This document shows positions 27,005 to 36,981 of a DNA stretch of 64,000 nucleotides, in pieces (position 1 is the stretch's first letter; every line of letters starts with the position of its first letter). The DNA is taken from contig NZ_JACTOJ010000007.1 of assembly GCF_032335695.1 (NCBI RefSeq), forward strand, positions 1 to 64,000, written 5' to 3'. Under the pieces are notes generated by a model, which was given only the letters and a program-made list of their open reading frames with translations, had not been told where the DNA came from and did not search any database. This DNA is from JACTOJ01 sp032335695. GTDB taxonomy: Bacteria > Bacillota > Clostridia > Clostridiales > Clostridiaceae. The position numbers and the translations under genes are program-made.

Positions 27005-27784
27005 ATGACATATCTAAACCCAGAGGCCGCTATAGGCTTTTTTGACTCTGGTGTAGGCGGCTTGAGTGTTTTAAAGGCGGCTAAAGAACTTATGCCCGCA
27101 GAAGATTTCATTTATTTTGGAGATTCATTAAACGCTCCTTATGGAGTAAAATCAATAGATGAAATTAGAGATCTTTCTTTTGCAGCTGCAGAATTTTTGT
27201 TAAAGAAGCAGGTTAAAGCTATAGTCGTAGCTTGCAACACTGCCACCAGTGCAGCCATAGACGATCTTAGAGATTTCTATAGTGAAATTCCCATTATAGG
27301 AATAGAACCAGCATTAAAGCCAGCTGTGGAATTAAACAAGGATGGTAAAATTTTAGTGATGGCTACCCCTGTTACATTAGCGGAAAAGAAATTTAATAGC
27401 CTTATGATAAGATACGGAAAGCATTCTGATATAATCCCTGTACCTTGTGCTGGACTAGCTGAACTAGTAGAAGAGGGTGAAACCTCTGGTAAAAAAATAA
27501 ATACCTACTTATGTAATATTCTTAATGATCATCTTAGTACTCCTATAGCTTCAATAGTACTTGGATGCACGCATTATCCTTTTATAAAAAAAGAATTGCT
27601 CAAATTAGTTGGAGAGGAAGTAGCTATAATAGATGGAAGCTATGGTACATCCTATCAATTAAAAAGATTGCTTTCAAAGCGTGCACTATTAAGCTCTAAA
27701 AATACAGAAGGTAAAATATCAATTTTTAATTCATTAAATACAAAAGAAATTATGGATTTAAGTATGCATTTGTTAAATTTATAA
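27005..27784 (+). CDS. murI: glutamate racemase
   Basis: 259 residues. Interconverts L- and D-glutamate to supply D-glutamate for peptidoglycan. Both catalytic cysteines are visible: AIVVACNTATS (first half) and VLGCTHYPF (second half). The N-terminal IGFFDSGVGGLSVLKA binds substrate. Three in-frame starts are possible (GTG 26996, ATG 26999, ATG 27005); TTGGAG at 26991-26996 places the ATG at 27005 at eight bases, so that is chosen. Single gene unit. Confidence 0.96.
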   Translation: MTYLNPEAAIGFFDSGVGGLSVLKAAKELMPAEDFIYFGDSLNAPYGVKSIDEIRDLSFAAAEFLLKKQVKAIVVACNTATSAAIDDLRDFYSEIPIIGIEPALKPAVELNKDGKILVMATPVTLAEKKFNSLMIRYGKHSDIIPVPCAGLAELVEEGETSGKKINTYLCNILNDHLSTPIASIVLGCTHYPFIKKELLKLVGEEVAIIDGSYGTSYQLKRLLSKRALLSSKNTEGKISIFNSLNTKEIMDLSMHLLNL

Positions 27785-27921
27785 CATTTTTTAATTTATT
27801 TTTTTCTTATCTTCCCTGTTTTTATACCGTTTACATTGCTAGTTTTATCAAATTTATTAGTCTGTGATAATTATAACAATCTCGTTTAAGCAATGATATA
27901 TCTACATTTAAGCCAAGTTGG

Positions 27922-27967
27922 AAATGCTGTTTTAATATAAGTATAGCTCTGTATTAAAACAGCATTT
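27922..27967. repeat. 16 bp perfect inverted repeat
   Basis: AAATGCTGTTTTAATA (27922-27937) and its exact complement (27952-27967) with a 14-base loop. The inner part (CTGTTTTAA...TTAAAACAG) resembles the dispersed hairpin repeat. It may be a diverged copy, or the murI terminator at 137 bases downstream. The surrounding gap 27785-28093 holds the STAS promoter and no gene. Confidence 0.6.
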
Positions 27968-27993
27968 ATTTTGCAAATTACTTTGTTAAATAC

Positions 27994-28022
27994 TTGACAA
28001 TCTTTTATGGTTTTGTTATATT
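27994..28022 (+). promoter_or_regulatory. promoter of the STAS-like gene
   Basis: TTGACA (27994-27999), 17-base spacer, TATATT (28017-28022), about 70 bases upstream of the start. Confidence 0.75.
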
Positions 28023-28093
28023 ATATATAGAAAGTAAACAATCTTTCATTGCCATAATAAATATTAAAATATTATTTTAAGGAGTGAAGTTAC

Positions 28094-28396
28094 ATGGAGG
28101 CAATTAAAGTTAAGGAAATTATTGGAACGAACTTTGAGTGTGAGGATGCTATATTACTAAGAAATTATATTGAGAATTCTATCGATAAAAATGTTGTTTT
28201 AGACTTTGCTGATATAAATACAGTTCCAACATCATTCTTATATTGCTTATTTACCAACTTAATAAATTCTAAAGGTAGAGATTTCATTGCTTCACATATA
28301 AAAATCAAAAATCTTGAAAATATAAATGACTTTACAAGAGTGCTTTTAGGTACAGCTTTTACTGACGAAGATACCATGGCATCACTTTTAAATTAA
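28094..28396 (+). CDS. STAS-like (DUF4325-type) protein
   Basis: 100 residues. The pattern LLRNYIENSIDKNVVLDFADINTVPTSFL, then a helix and a second strand (FIASHIKIKNLENIN), resembles the DUF4325 STAS-like fold found in small regulatory proteins. No phosphorylatable Ser or Thr can be assigned. TTTTAAGGAG precedes the ATG. The gene converges on the 1767-residue signalling protein, with a repeat copy between. Whether they work together is an open question. Confidence 0.65.
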   Translation: MEAIKVKEIIGTNFECEDAILLRNYIENSIDKNVVLDFADINTVPTSFLYCLFTNLINSKGRDFIASHIKIKNLENINDFTRVLLGTAFTDEDTMASLLN

Positions 28397-28398
28397 TG

Positions 28399-28561
28399 TT
28401 GGTTTTATTTAAGTGTAAAAATGGCACCATTTAAAACTTCATATAATGCGAAAGGCTATGTTTTAAAATGCGAATAATATATTTTGAGTCCCAGGCGTGG
28501 ATTTTGAAAAAACCATACCTAGGACTCATATTATTTATCAACATTCTTTTAAAACATAGTC
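28399..28561. repeat. composite repeat, copy C (different interior)
   Basis: A degenerate left hairpin (28399-28437) is followed by an element from 28454 to 28561. Its ends are GGCTATGTTTTAAAA and the complement of GACTATGTTTTAAAAG, matching the termini of copies A and B. The interior is unrelated: a single hairpin of GAGTCCCAGG and CCTAGGACTC arms with an inner GTGG/CCAT stem. It lies between the STAS-like gene and the stop of the giant signalling gene. The shared ends with different cores suggest a non-autonomous element family. Confidence 0.75.
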
Positions 28562-28566
28562 TAATA

Positions 28567-31500
28567 TTAAATTATAGAGATCATTATTTGTGCCAGCATT
28601 CCTACATAGTTTAGATCTTCTGCTTCAAATTCTTTAGTTTTTGAAGATACACTAAGATATATGATCCCTCTTACTTCCCCATTATTTATTATGGGACTTA
28701 TAAGTATGGATTTCCAATCCGGAATTCCTTTCATGCTATCATAATCATATATACCATCCCAGTCTATTAGACATCTTCCTTTTCCCGTTTTTAATATTTC
28801 ATCTATAATTTCTTCATTATAGATACATCTTTGCCATCCCTCAGTAAATATCTTTCTCCCAAAAGTCTCTTTTATTCTTCCATCTTTTATAACAATAAAA
28901 CTTCCTTGCTGAGCCTCCGTTATTTCAATTATTCGTCCAAGAAAACTATATATCTTGTCTTCTTTCATACCCTTATTTTTTAATAATTCAATCAGTTCCA
29001 CGATTACAGATACATTTCTATAATCTTGAACATCATTCCCTGTAATTATACCTGTAAGTTTATTTGAGGTATCAATTTTTTCATTAAATTCTTCCTGCCA
29101 CACCTGCACTCTGTTTCTTCCAAGCTTCTTAGCAAGATATAAAGATTTATCCGCCCTCTCTACTAATTCTTTTATAGAAGAAGCTTGAAAACAGCTGCTC
29201 ACTCCCATACTTACAGTAACATTCATTTTTTCTCCAAGAAGTCTAGCTCCTTCGATTTTAAGTCTCAATTTTTCAGCAGCTGCCTCAGCACCCTGCAAAT
29301 TAGTATCTGGAAGCACTATTATAAATTCTTCTCCGCCGTATCTACCAAAATAATCTATTTTTCTTATATTATCACTAATTATTGCTCCTACTTTTTGAAG
29401 TACATCATCACCATTTTGATGCCCATATTTATCATTTATGCTTTTGAAATGATCCATATCAAACATTATTATAGAAAATATATTTCCATTGTTTTTACAG
29501 TCGTAATATTGTTCTTCAAGTACATCTTCTAAGCTTTTCCTTGTCAATGCACCTGTAAGTCTGTCAATGGAGGAGCTTATTTGCAATTGATATTTTTCAA
29601 TTAATAAAGCAGCCAGAGGTAATACATCATAAACCTTATTAATAGTATGCTGATTTAAGTTATTTAAAACTCTATCTGCTTCTATATATAGGTATCCTAA
29701 TATTTGTTTTCTATCTCTTAAATGTTCTCTCTTCTCTTCACTTACAGCTATATGATCTATCTTTAATTTTTGAGTTACAGGTATACACATTACTACATCC
29801 TTTGCATTGGTATCCTCACTATTTTCACTATAATTTAAATCCATTGTAAAAAATGTTTTCTTACTGCTTCTAACATTATCTATAGCCGGCTTATTTACAA
29901 ATTTATCAAAACTTATTTCATTTCCGGCTAGCACCTTTACTTCTTTTTTATATTCTTCAAGGATAATGTAGGCATTCTTAGCAAGTATTTCCCTAGCCAC
30001 GTATTCAACTATCATTGCTAAATTATATATCATATCATTGCATAAATTTCTCAATATATATTTTTTATCCTTAGCTTTTATACTGTGAGTATAATCAAAA
30101 ATGTCCTGTGCAGATTTTATAAACTTAGGATTGCTAAATATGGTTTTTAAATTTTCATACATAAAAAGATTTTTTAATGCTGCCTCGTCCAATGCTATTT
30201 TGTTACAATCCTCATTATATTCTTTTTCATTATATATATTACTAATTTCTATTAGCTTAGAAAAAGGCTCATACATATGATTAAAATTAAAATAATCTAT
30301 TTTATATTGACCTTCTACACTTTCAGTTAAGATTTTTATAGTCTCAGCAGATTGAAAATAATAATTTACTGCATAAAAGTGCTCACCTATAGAATAATAG
30401 TAATTTCCGATTTCAAAGCAAATTTTCCATTTCATCTCTTTGTCATCGCAGCTTTTAGTCAAGGCTAATGCATTAATTAATCTATCATATCTTTCTCCCC
30501 ATTCTCCTATAAGCGCTTCCACATAAAGCTTTCTAATCTTTAATCTATCCAGTTGTATTTCTTCAGTTTGAAATGCCATTATCTCTGCTGCTTCGTTATA
30601 GTACCCCTTTTTTAAAAGTATCTCTGAAAACTCTAATATCATGTTAGTTCTATTATCTTTCATAGATACTCCGTTTATAATTTCTTTTATACTAAGCACC
30701 AATGGAATAATATCTCCGTTATCAAGGCTCATTAAATTGATCTTTTCTCTAATAAATTTCATATTCCACTTGCTTATGGAGTTATCTACAACTGATCTTT
30801 CTATGGCCTTTTTAATCAGCTCTCTTGCCTTATCAATTTTACCCATAGTGAGCATAATTTCTGCCATACCAGCATAATAATCCATCAATGTACTTCCCTG
30901 CTCAGGGTGCTGTATAAGCTCTTCATTAGTTATTTTTAAAAGCTTTAATGCATTTTTATAGTCTTGCAATCTAGAAAGGGTTACAGTCATATAAATATAA
31001 TTATAAAATACTGCGCCTTCCATATATATTTTTTTTGATTTTTCTAACCCATCCTTAAAATGCTTCAGAGCATCTTCATACTTAAGCATACATAAATAAT
31101 TTTCACCTATATTGGCCAAAGCAACTACATTAGATTCATAATAATTATTTTTTTCTGTGATTTCTTTTACTTTAAGAAAGCATTCCATGGATTTAGCCTC
31201 GTCCTGATAAGATTCTATCCATATTATTCCTATGCTATTTAGAGGCCCTATCGTACCCTTAAAATCTTTAGCTTTTTCAAAATACTTAATGCTTTCCTCA
31301 TAGTTTTTCATTGCCTCTTCTACATTATCTTTATCAAAGTTTAAGTTTCCTAAAAATGAATATAATTTCCCTTTATATTTAAAATGTTTTTCCCCACATA
31401 GCTCTATACTTTCCATGCATAACTTAAATAACGCATCATATTCCTGTCTCAAGTCATATAATCTAAGCTTCAATAAATTAGAATCTAATGTAAATTTTTC

Positions 31501-33870
31501 GGAGCTAACCTTTTTATTCAACTCATCTATATTCTTTATGCATTTTTCGCATTTACCCATTTCTTTTTTATTAAAAGCAAAATTTCCAATTTTAATCAAA
31601 GCCTTTATTTTTAATTCTTCCATATTAAAATTCTGAGCAATTTCATAGCTTTTCTCATAGCAGGAAATAGACTTTTCAACATCTCCCTGAATTTTATATA
31701 ACTTACCCAGCCTTATTAGTATATCCCCCAGCCTTGAATCCTTGTTTTCCCTCTCTACTGCCTCTACCGCTTTTTTTAAATATTTAATTGCAGCATCCAC
31801 CATATTCTCCGCTTCAAATTGAGCAGCATACCGCAAGCAAAAATCTACTACATTTCCATATTGCTCACTCATCTCCATATGAAAAATAAGCTCATCTAAA
31901 TATTCATTAGAAGAATTACTCGTATAATCCTTAAGCGCATCAGCTACGAATAGATGCTTGTTCTTTTTCTCTTCTTTTTCTAGTTTTCTATATATCAACT
32001 TTTTTAAAATTTTGTTGTGAAAATCGTAATAAATTTCCTCATCTGTTCTTTTAACTATAATCCCTTTACTCACATAATTCTCTAGCATACTCTTTACATA
32101 AGCTTTATCTATTCCTTTTATTTTTTCTATTATATCTATGTTCACATCTGCTTTAAATAGAGATATATTTTTTAATATTTCGTAGTCCTTAGAATCTATT
32201 TCTTTTATTTGATTCCAGGTAGCTTGTTCCATATCCGTAGGTATGTGAATTTCCATAACTTTATCATGATCAGTTGACCATATGCCATTATGTTTATTTA
32301 TGTATATCTCTTTTGTTAAAAATAAATTTTTTACTACTTCTTCTATAAAAAGAGGATTGCCATAGGTTACAGAATGTATCCTGCTTCCAAGATTATTAAG
32401 GTCATATGGAGCATTTAATATGCTTGTTAGCATCTCAATAGAATCTTCCAAATTTAATTCGCAAAGCTTTATTTCAGTATAATTTTCATTTTTCATCATA
32501 CTATTATGAAATTTAATAAATTTATTATCATATAATAAACATTTGTCATCATAAGAAAACAGGATAAGTATATCTATACCATCCTCTGAAAAAAGATACT
32601 CTATTATGTCCATATAAATTTCATTGAAAGAATTAATATCATCTATAACAAATACTATAGGCTTAATCCTAGAAAGTTCTGCTGCCATACTGGAAAATCT
32701 ATTTATTATTTTATATTTCTCCATTTTTTCATGCATTATTAAATCAAAATATTCCTTGTCATCTTGCGCGTCCTTAGAAATTATATGTTCCCATTGCTTT
32801 TTATACTTATTAACCTTCTCTTCTTCAAGTTCGCCGATCATTCTCTTTATTATATTTAAAAGGTTACTATTAACACCAATATTTTTCTGAAATCCATCCT
32901 GGAATACATTACAGCCTTCTAGCTTAAATAAATGAATTATTTCTTGTAAAACCCTAGTTTTTCCGATACCGGTTTCCCCATGTATTCCTATTACACTGCC
33001 TCTATTTTTTCTAGCTATGATATTCTTATATTTTTCAAATACATATTTTTTTATATTCTCTCTTCCTATAATCTCGTGCTTTATATTTAATTTATTTATT
33101 TCATCAATATAAAATGCAGGGATTTTTTTATTCGAAGCATTTTCTATATTATGTATTAAACTAAAAATATCTATATTCTCACCATATTTGTGAGCTTTTT
33201 CAATATAATTATGTATAGAGTTTATTCTATCATCATTATTTAACTTTATATCCTTATCGAATATTTTAAAAAACAAATTACTTAAAGCCTGTATTTCTTC
33301 CTTTAAATAATTCGTTGTATATTCTAATTTAGTATATTTTAACCGCTCATACATCTTACCGCTTTTGTATTTATAAAGGGAAAAAGATACTATATCCTTT
33401 ATTTTATATATATAATTACCATCTTTATTATTAATATATATATCCTCTATTCTTATATCATCGTAAAAATATCCCTTTAAATACAAAGTATTTATGGTAC
33501 TGCATATTTGACTGAACATATCCAGCTTATCATCATTAGAAATTATATTATAATAGTCATTTAATTCCCTATTTCCTTCGAAATACTCAGAAGAGTAGTA
33601 GTATATTAGCTCGTCAGTTTTAGAGTTATCTATGTTAGTTATTATGCCAAAATCATATATGCTTACTATTCCTCTTCCATTTGCAGCTTTTAGTCGAATA
33701 AAATCTTCTTTTAAAAATTTTATAAATTTTTCAGAAACATAATCCTTATTTATAATATTTATGCAAAGTTTTTCAGCTTTATTTAATACGTCGCACACAA
33801 GATACCTAGTGATATAATAATCATCAGATAGGATTTTTATAACTCTATATCTGTTATTTATAAGCTCCAT
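28567..33870 (-). CDS. giant signalling protein: pseudokinase, AAA ATPase, TPR, GAF, GGDEF, GAF
   Basis: 1767 residues. N-terminus (about 1-250) has the outline of a Ser/Thr kinase, but the HRD loop reads YDDIRIEDIYIN and DFG is not found, so it is probably a pseudokinase. About 265-560: AAA/STAND-type ATPase with Walker A GIHGETGIGKTR and Walker B PIVFVIDDINSF. About 650-1200: repeated TPR units (for instance GDILIRLGKLYKIQGDVEKSI). About 1290-1440: GAF-like. About 1440-1600: diguanylate cyclase with active GGEEF (29325-29339) and an RKID allosteric site five residues before it. The last 150 residues are another GAF. Probably makes cyclic di-GMP in response to a bound ligand. No signal peptide. 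GGAGAAGTG precedes the ATG. Confidence 0.85.
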   Translation of the reverse strand: MELINNRYRVIKILSDDYYITRYLVCDVLNKAEKLCINIINKDYVSEKFIKFLKEDFIRLKAANGRGIVSIYDFGIITNIDNSKTDELIYYYSSEYFEGNRELNDYYNIISNDDKLDMFSQICSTINTLYLKGYFYDDIRIEDIYINNKDGNYIYKIKDIVSFSLYKYKSGKMYERLKYTKLEYTTNYLKEEIQALSNLFFKIFDKDIKLNNDDRINSIHNYIEKAHKYGENIDIFSLIHNIENASNKKIPAFYIDEINKLNIKHEIIGRENIKKYVFEKYKNIIARKNRGSVIGIHGETGIGKTRVLQEIIHLFKLEGCNVFQDGFQKNIGVNSNLLNIIKRMIGELEEEKVNKYKKQWEHIISKDAQDDKEYFDLIMHEKMEKYKIINRFSSMAAELSRIKPIVFVIDDINSFNEIYMDIIEYLFSEDGIDILILFSYDDKCLLYDNKFIKFHNSMMKNENYTEIKLCELNLEDSIEMLTSILNAPYDLNNLGSRIHSVTYGNPLFIEEVVKNLFLTKEIYINKHNGIWSTDHDKVMEIHIPTDMEQATWNQIKEIDSKDYEILKNISLFKADVNIDIIEKIKGIDKAYVKSMLENYVSKGIIVKRTDEEIYYDFHNKILKKLIYRKLEKEEKKNKHLFVADALKDYTSNSSNEYLDELIFHMEMSEQYGNVVDFCLRYAAQFEAENMVDAAIKYLKKAVEAVERENKDSRLGDILIRLGKLYKIQGDVEKSISCYEKSYEIAQNFNMEELKIKALIKIGNFAFNKKEMGKCEKCIKNIDELNKKVSSEKFTLDSNLLKLRLYDLRQEYDALFKLCMESIELCGEKHFKYKGKLYSFLGNLNFDKDNVEEAMKNYEESIKYFEKAKDFKGTIGPLNSIGIIWIESYQDEAKSMECFLKVKEITEKNNYYESNVVALANIGENYLCMLKYEDALKHFKDGLEKSKKIYMEGAVFYNYIYMTVTLSRLQDYKNALKLLKITNEELIQHPEQGSTLMDYYAGMAEIMLTMGKIDKARELIKKAIERSVVDNSISKWNMKFIREKINLMSLDNGDIIPLVLSIKEIINGVSMKDNRTNMILEFSEILLKKGYYNEAAEIMAFQTEEIQLDRLKIRKLYVEALIGEWGERYDRLINALALTKSCDDKEMKWKICFEIGNYYYSIGEHFYAVNYYFQSAETIKILTESVEGQYKIDYFNFNHMYEPFSKLIEISNIYNEKEYNEDCNKIALDEAALKNLFMYENLKTIFSNPKFIKSAQDIFDYTHSIKAKDKKYILRNLCNDMIYNLAMIVEYVAREILAKNAYIILEEYKKEVKVLAGNEISFDKFVNKPAIDNVRSSKKTFFTMDLNYSENSEDTNAKDVVMCIPVTQKLKIDHIAVSEEKREHLRDRKQILGYLYIEADRVLNNLNQHTINKVYDVLPLAALLIEKYQLQISSSIDRLTGALTRKSLEDVLEEQYYDCKNNGNIFSIIMFDMDHFKSINDKYGHQNGDDVLQKVGAIISDNIRKIDYFGRYGGEEFIIVLPDTNLQGAEAAAEKLRLKIEGARLLGEKMNVTVSMGVSSCFQASSIKELVERADKSLYLAKKLGRNRVQVWQEEFNEKIDTSNKLTGIITGNDVQDYRNVSVIVELIELLKNKGMKEDKIYSFLGRIIEITEAQQGSFIVIKDGRIKETFGRKIFTEGWQRCIYNEEIIDEILKTGKGRCLIDWDGIYDYDSMKGIPDWKSILISPIINNGEVRGIIYLSVSSKTKEFEAEDLNYVGMLAQIMISII

Positions 33871-34006
33871 TTACATCACTTCTCCAGAATAACCATAATT
33901 ATTTTAATTATATCACATTGTAACATATTAACATATAATCAAATAAATATATTTAACACAAAACAATTGACGTAAATAATGTATATAATATGAAAAGTGA
34001 TGCATC

Positions 34007-34279
34007 TTACATGGTTAGTTTTATTACGTTATTATTTAATATTTCATATTTATATGCTTCACAATGCACAAAAGGATTATTGCTTACTATGTAATTTGCC
34101 TCATCTATATTGTCAGCCCTAAATATCATAGTTCCTCCATTTTTATTAAGCACTCCAGCACAATATAAAAACTTTTTCAGCTCTCTATTTTTATTTATAT
34201 TTTCCTGCTTTTGCTTATCATTTATACCTTTAAGATTTCCGTAATTGATCTTTACAAATAATCCATCTTTTTTTGTCAT
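34007..34279 (-). CDS. YciI-like small protein
   Basis: 90 residues, resembling the YciI/YCII ferredoxin-like fold: KKFLYCAGVLNKNGGTMIFRADNIDEANYIVSNNPFVHCEAYKYEIL follows the usual pattern of GGxxIF, helix and final strand. Function of these proteins is mostly unknown; some are dehydrochlorinases or dimer domains of regulators. AAGGGGTG precedes the ATG. It is a single gene, 136 bases from the giant signalling gene on the same strand, so co-transcription is possible. Confidence 0.6.
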   Translation of the reverse strand: MTKKDGLFVKINYGNLKGINDKQKQENINKNRELKKFLYCAGVLNKNGGTMIFRADNIDEANYIVSNNPFVHCEAYKYEILNNNVIKLTM

Positions 34280-34463
34280 TTAAAACACCCCTTTTTATTA
34301 ATGGCAAATTATGATTTATATCTTATCGTTTCTGCATAAATCAATTATAACGAACAAATGTTCCCATGTCAATATTTCTTTAACTCTCACACTATATATA
34401 TTTAAAGCTCCCTAAGAATATGCTATTATAATTTACATATTAATATCTTATGGAGATGATACT

Positions 34464-35051
34464 ATGTCAGTAATTTGTTTAGGAGACAGCATAACTAGAG
34501 GTTTTGGAGTTAAGAATTATGAGTGCTGGGTGAGTATTTTAAATTCTCTTGATAGATATGCTTTAATAAATAAAGGTATAAATGGAGATACTACAGCCTC
34601 TATGCTGGAAAGATTATGGCGAGATGTTTTAACTTTAAACGCAGAGTACTGCATAATACTAGCTGGTACTAACGATTTTCTTATGGGCAGATCTACAAAG
34701 TATGTTTTTGAAAATATATCTCTGCTTGCAACAGATTGTATTAAAAATAAATATATACCCATTATAGGGTCCCCTATACCTACGATTCCCATTCTCGCTA
34801 AGAAATATTGGGATGACAGTATAGACTATGAATTAGTAAATAATAAATTAAATAAACTAAATTCTATGCTGAAGGATTTATCTGTTTCAAAAAATATATT
34901 ATTCATTGATTTATATAAAGTTTTTATAAAAAGGGATTCCTTGGCTGAAGATTTATATACTGATGGTATACATCCAAACGCCTTAGGACATAAGCTTATA
35001 GCAGAAAATATACAATTTCTCTTAGATAAAATATCCAAGTTTCTTCGTTAG
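34464..35051 (+). CDS. SGNH/GDSL hydrolase
   Basis: 195 residues. The four SGNH blocks can be seen: VICLGDSITRG (nucleophile Ser), GINGDT (Gly), ILAGTNDFLMG (Asn) and DLYTDGIHPNALGHK (catalytic Asp and His). Likely an esterase or acyl hydrolase, perhaps related to lysophospholipase L1 (TesA). No signal peptide, so it is probably cytoplasmic. The ATG follows a TATGGAGATG. It ends 46 bases before the convergent pepF stop. Confidence 0.88.
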   Translation: MSVICLGDSITRGFGVKNYECWVSILNSLDRYALINKGINGDTTASMLERLWRDVLTLNAEYCIILAGTNDFLMGRSTKYVFENISLLATDCIKNKYIPIIGSPIPTIPILAKKYWDDSIDYELVNNKLNKLNSMLKDLSVSKNILFIDLYKVFIKRDSLAEDLYTDGIHPNALGHKLIAENIQFLLDKISKFLR

Positions 35052-35096
35052 TTGAAGATAACTTGGATATTGATAGCTTTTGTTTAATATTATACT

Positions 35097-36875
35097 CTAA
35101 AATTCTTTGCTTAATTCTAAGAATTCATTTATATCTTCCTCTATTATCTTTAAAGAGCTTCTCCAGAAGTCAACACTATGAACGTCTATCCCCATAAGCT
35201 TTGTTACATCTGCTATTTTGGCTTTTCCAGTTACCTTAAGAAGTTCATCATATTGTTTAACAAAATCTTCTCCTCTTTTTAGGTATTCTGCATATAAACC
35301 TTTAGCAAAAAGCTGGCCAAAAGCATACGGGAAGTTGTAGAAATTAGTAGATGCATAGTAGTAATGAGGCTTACACGCCCACATATATGGATGAAGATAA
35401 TTCTCGTCTAATCCATCTCCATAGGATTCCTTCTGAGCTTCTATCATTATTTCCTTAAGCTTCTTTGCATTCATTGAACTTTCTTTTCTTAATTCAAATA
35501 CCTTGCTTTCAAATAAAAATCTGCTGTAGATATCCACTATTACCTGTCCGCAGTCACTTATTTCTGTTTCCAGTATTGAAAAAGCTTCTTCTTTACCTGA
35601 ACTTTTTATAGCTGCTTTTTTAACTATAGTTTCACAAAAGGTTGATGCTGTTTCAGCCAAAGGCATTGGATAGTTGGTATTTAGTATATTTTCTTCCTTT
35701 AAGCAATCACCGTGGTATCCATGTCCAAGCTCATGGGACATAGTAACTACATCTGTAAAATTATCTCCGTAGTTAAGCATTATTCTGCTTTCACCTATAG
35801 GTATTATGTTTTCACAGAAGGCACCGCCTACTTTTCCTTCTCTTGGCTTTACATCTATCCATCTCTTATCTATAGCCTTCTTAGCAAAATCTGCAAGCTT
35901 ATCGCTAAAAGTTCTGAAGTTATCTATAACAAATTTTTGACCTTCCTCATAAGGTATCTTCTTATCAGATTTAACTACTGGAGCGAATAGTTCGTAGAAA
36001 GGAAGCCCATTTTTATGTCCTAAAAGTTCACCTTTTCTCTTATAATATTTTCTGAAAGCGGGAAGGCTTTCTTTCATTGCCTCCAGCATAGCATCCAAGG
36101 TTTCCTTATCCATTCTAGACTTTGCCAAAGTCTCGTGAAGTGGCGACTCATAACCTCTAAGCTTAGCTACTGTTATAACTTCACCTTTTATGCCATTTAA
36201 GCAAGCTGCCACAGAATCTTCAATCTTAGAATATGATTTTAACTCTGCCTCATAAGCAGTTTTTCTTACCTTTACATCTGCGTCATAGGCCAAATTTCTT
36301 ACAACTGTAAGCGGCAATTCTTCCTTTTTACCCTTTAGCTCAATATCTACTCTTAAGTTAGAAGTTAAAAGATCCTTCAACTTACTCCAGGAGTTTGAGC
36401 CTGTATTTCTCATTTGAGCTATTACAGATTCTTCTTTATCACTAAGGATATGCTTACTGTTTTCTACAATCTCTTCAAAGTGAAAACTGAATTTCTTCAA
36501 CTTATCAGAAGAACTTATAACTTCTGCTATATTAGGCATCTTTCCTATCCATTTATTGAGTTTTGCTTCCCACTCTGCCATAGAAGCAGATTTGCTTTGC
36601 AAAACCTCTGAGCTTTTTAATGCAGCTTCATTTTTTGTATCCACACTCAGGGTAAGCTCTGAGAATGCATATAATTTAAACAATAGAGCATTTCCTCTGC
36701 TGTTAATCTCTATGTACTTTTCTAATTTTTCTTTAACGTTAGAATAATCCGAAGTAATATCGTCTACCCAGTTTTTATATTCTTCTATAAAAGCATCGCA
36801 GGCTTTCATATCACTTTTAAAATCTTCACCTTCAAAAGATGAGTAAAGTTCCTTCAAACTCCATGAATAATCCAT
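35097..36875 (-). CDS. pepF: oligoendopeptidase F, M3 family
   Basis: 592 residues, slightly shorter than lactococcal PepF (about 600). The zinc site is TMSHELGHGYHGDCL (HEXXH variant as HELGH), and the third ligand Glu is supplied by the following helix (PLAETASTFCET). It degrades peptides of 7 to 17 residues in the cytoplasm. The N-terminal helical region and C-terminal YLHPYMWACKPHYY substrate region are complete. GGGAGG precedes the ATG. It is a single gene. Confidence 0.95.
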   Translation of the reverse strand: MDYSWSLKELYSSFEGEDFKSDMKACDAFIEEYKNWVDDITSDYSNVKEKLEKYIEINSRGNALLFKLYAFSELTLSVDTKNEAALKSSEVLQSKSASMAEWEAKLNKWIGKMPNIAEVISSSDKLKKFSFHFEEIVENSKHILSDKEESVIAQMRNTGSNSWSKLKDLLTSNLRVDIELKGKKEELPLTVVRNLAYDADVKVRKTAYEAELKSYSKIEDSVAACLNGIKGEVITVAKLRGYESPLHETLAKSRMDKETLDAMLEAMKESLPAFRKYYKRKGELLGHKNGLPFYELFAPVVKSDKKIPYEEGQKFVIDNFRTFSDKLADFAKKAIDKRWIDVKPREGKVGGAFCENIIPIGESRIMLNYGDNFTDVVTMSHELGHGYHGDCLKEENILNTNYPMPLAETASTFCETIVKKAAIKSSGKEEAFSILETEISDCGQVIVDIYSRFLFESKVFELRKESSMNAKKLKEIMIEAQKESYGDGLDENYLHPYMWACKPHYYYASTNFYNFPYAFGQLFAKGLYAEYLKRGEDFVKQYDELLKVTGKAKIADVTKLMGIDVHSVDFWRSSLKIIEEDINEFLELSKEF

Positions 36876-36981
36876 TTTATATCCTCCCTGCCTAAAATTA
36901 GTATATTTAAGATTATATCAAATTAAATAACAATTAAAAAGACTATGCCAAAAAACATAGTCCTTTCAACAATATTTATAT

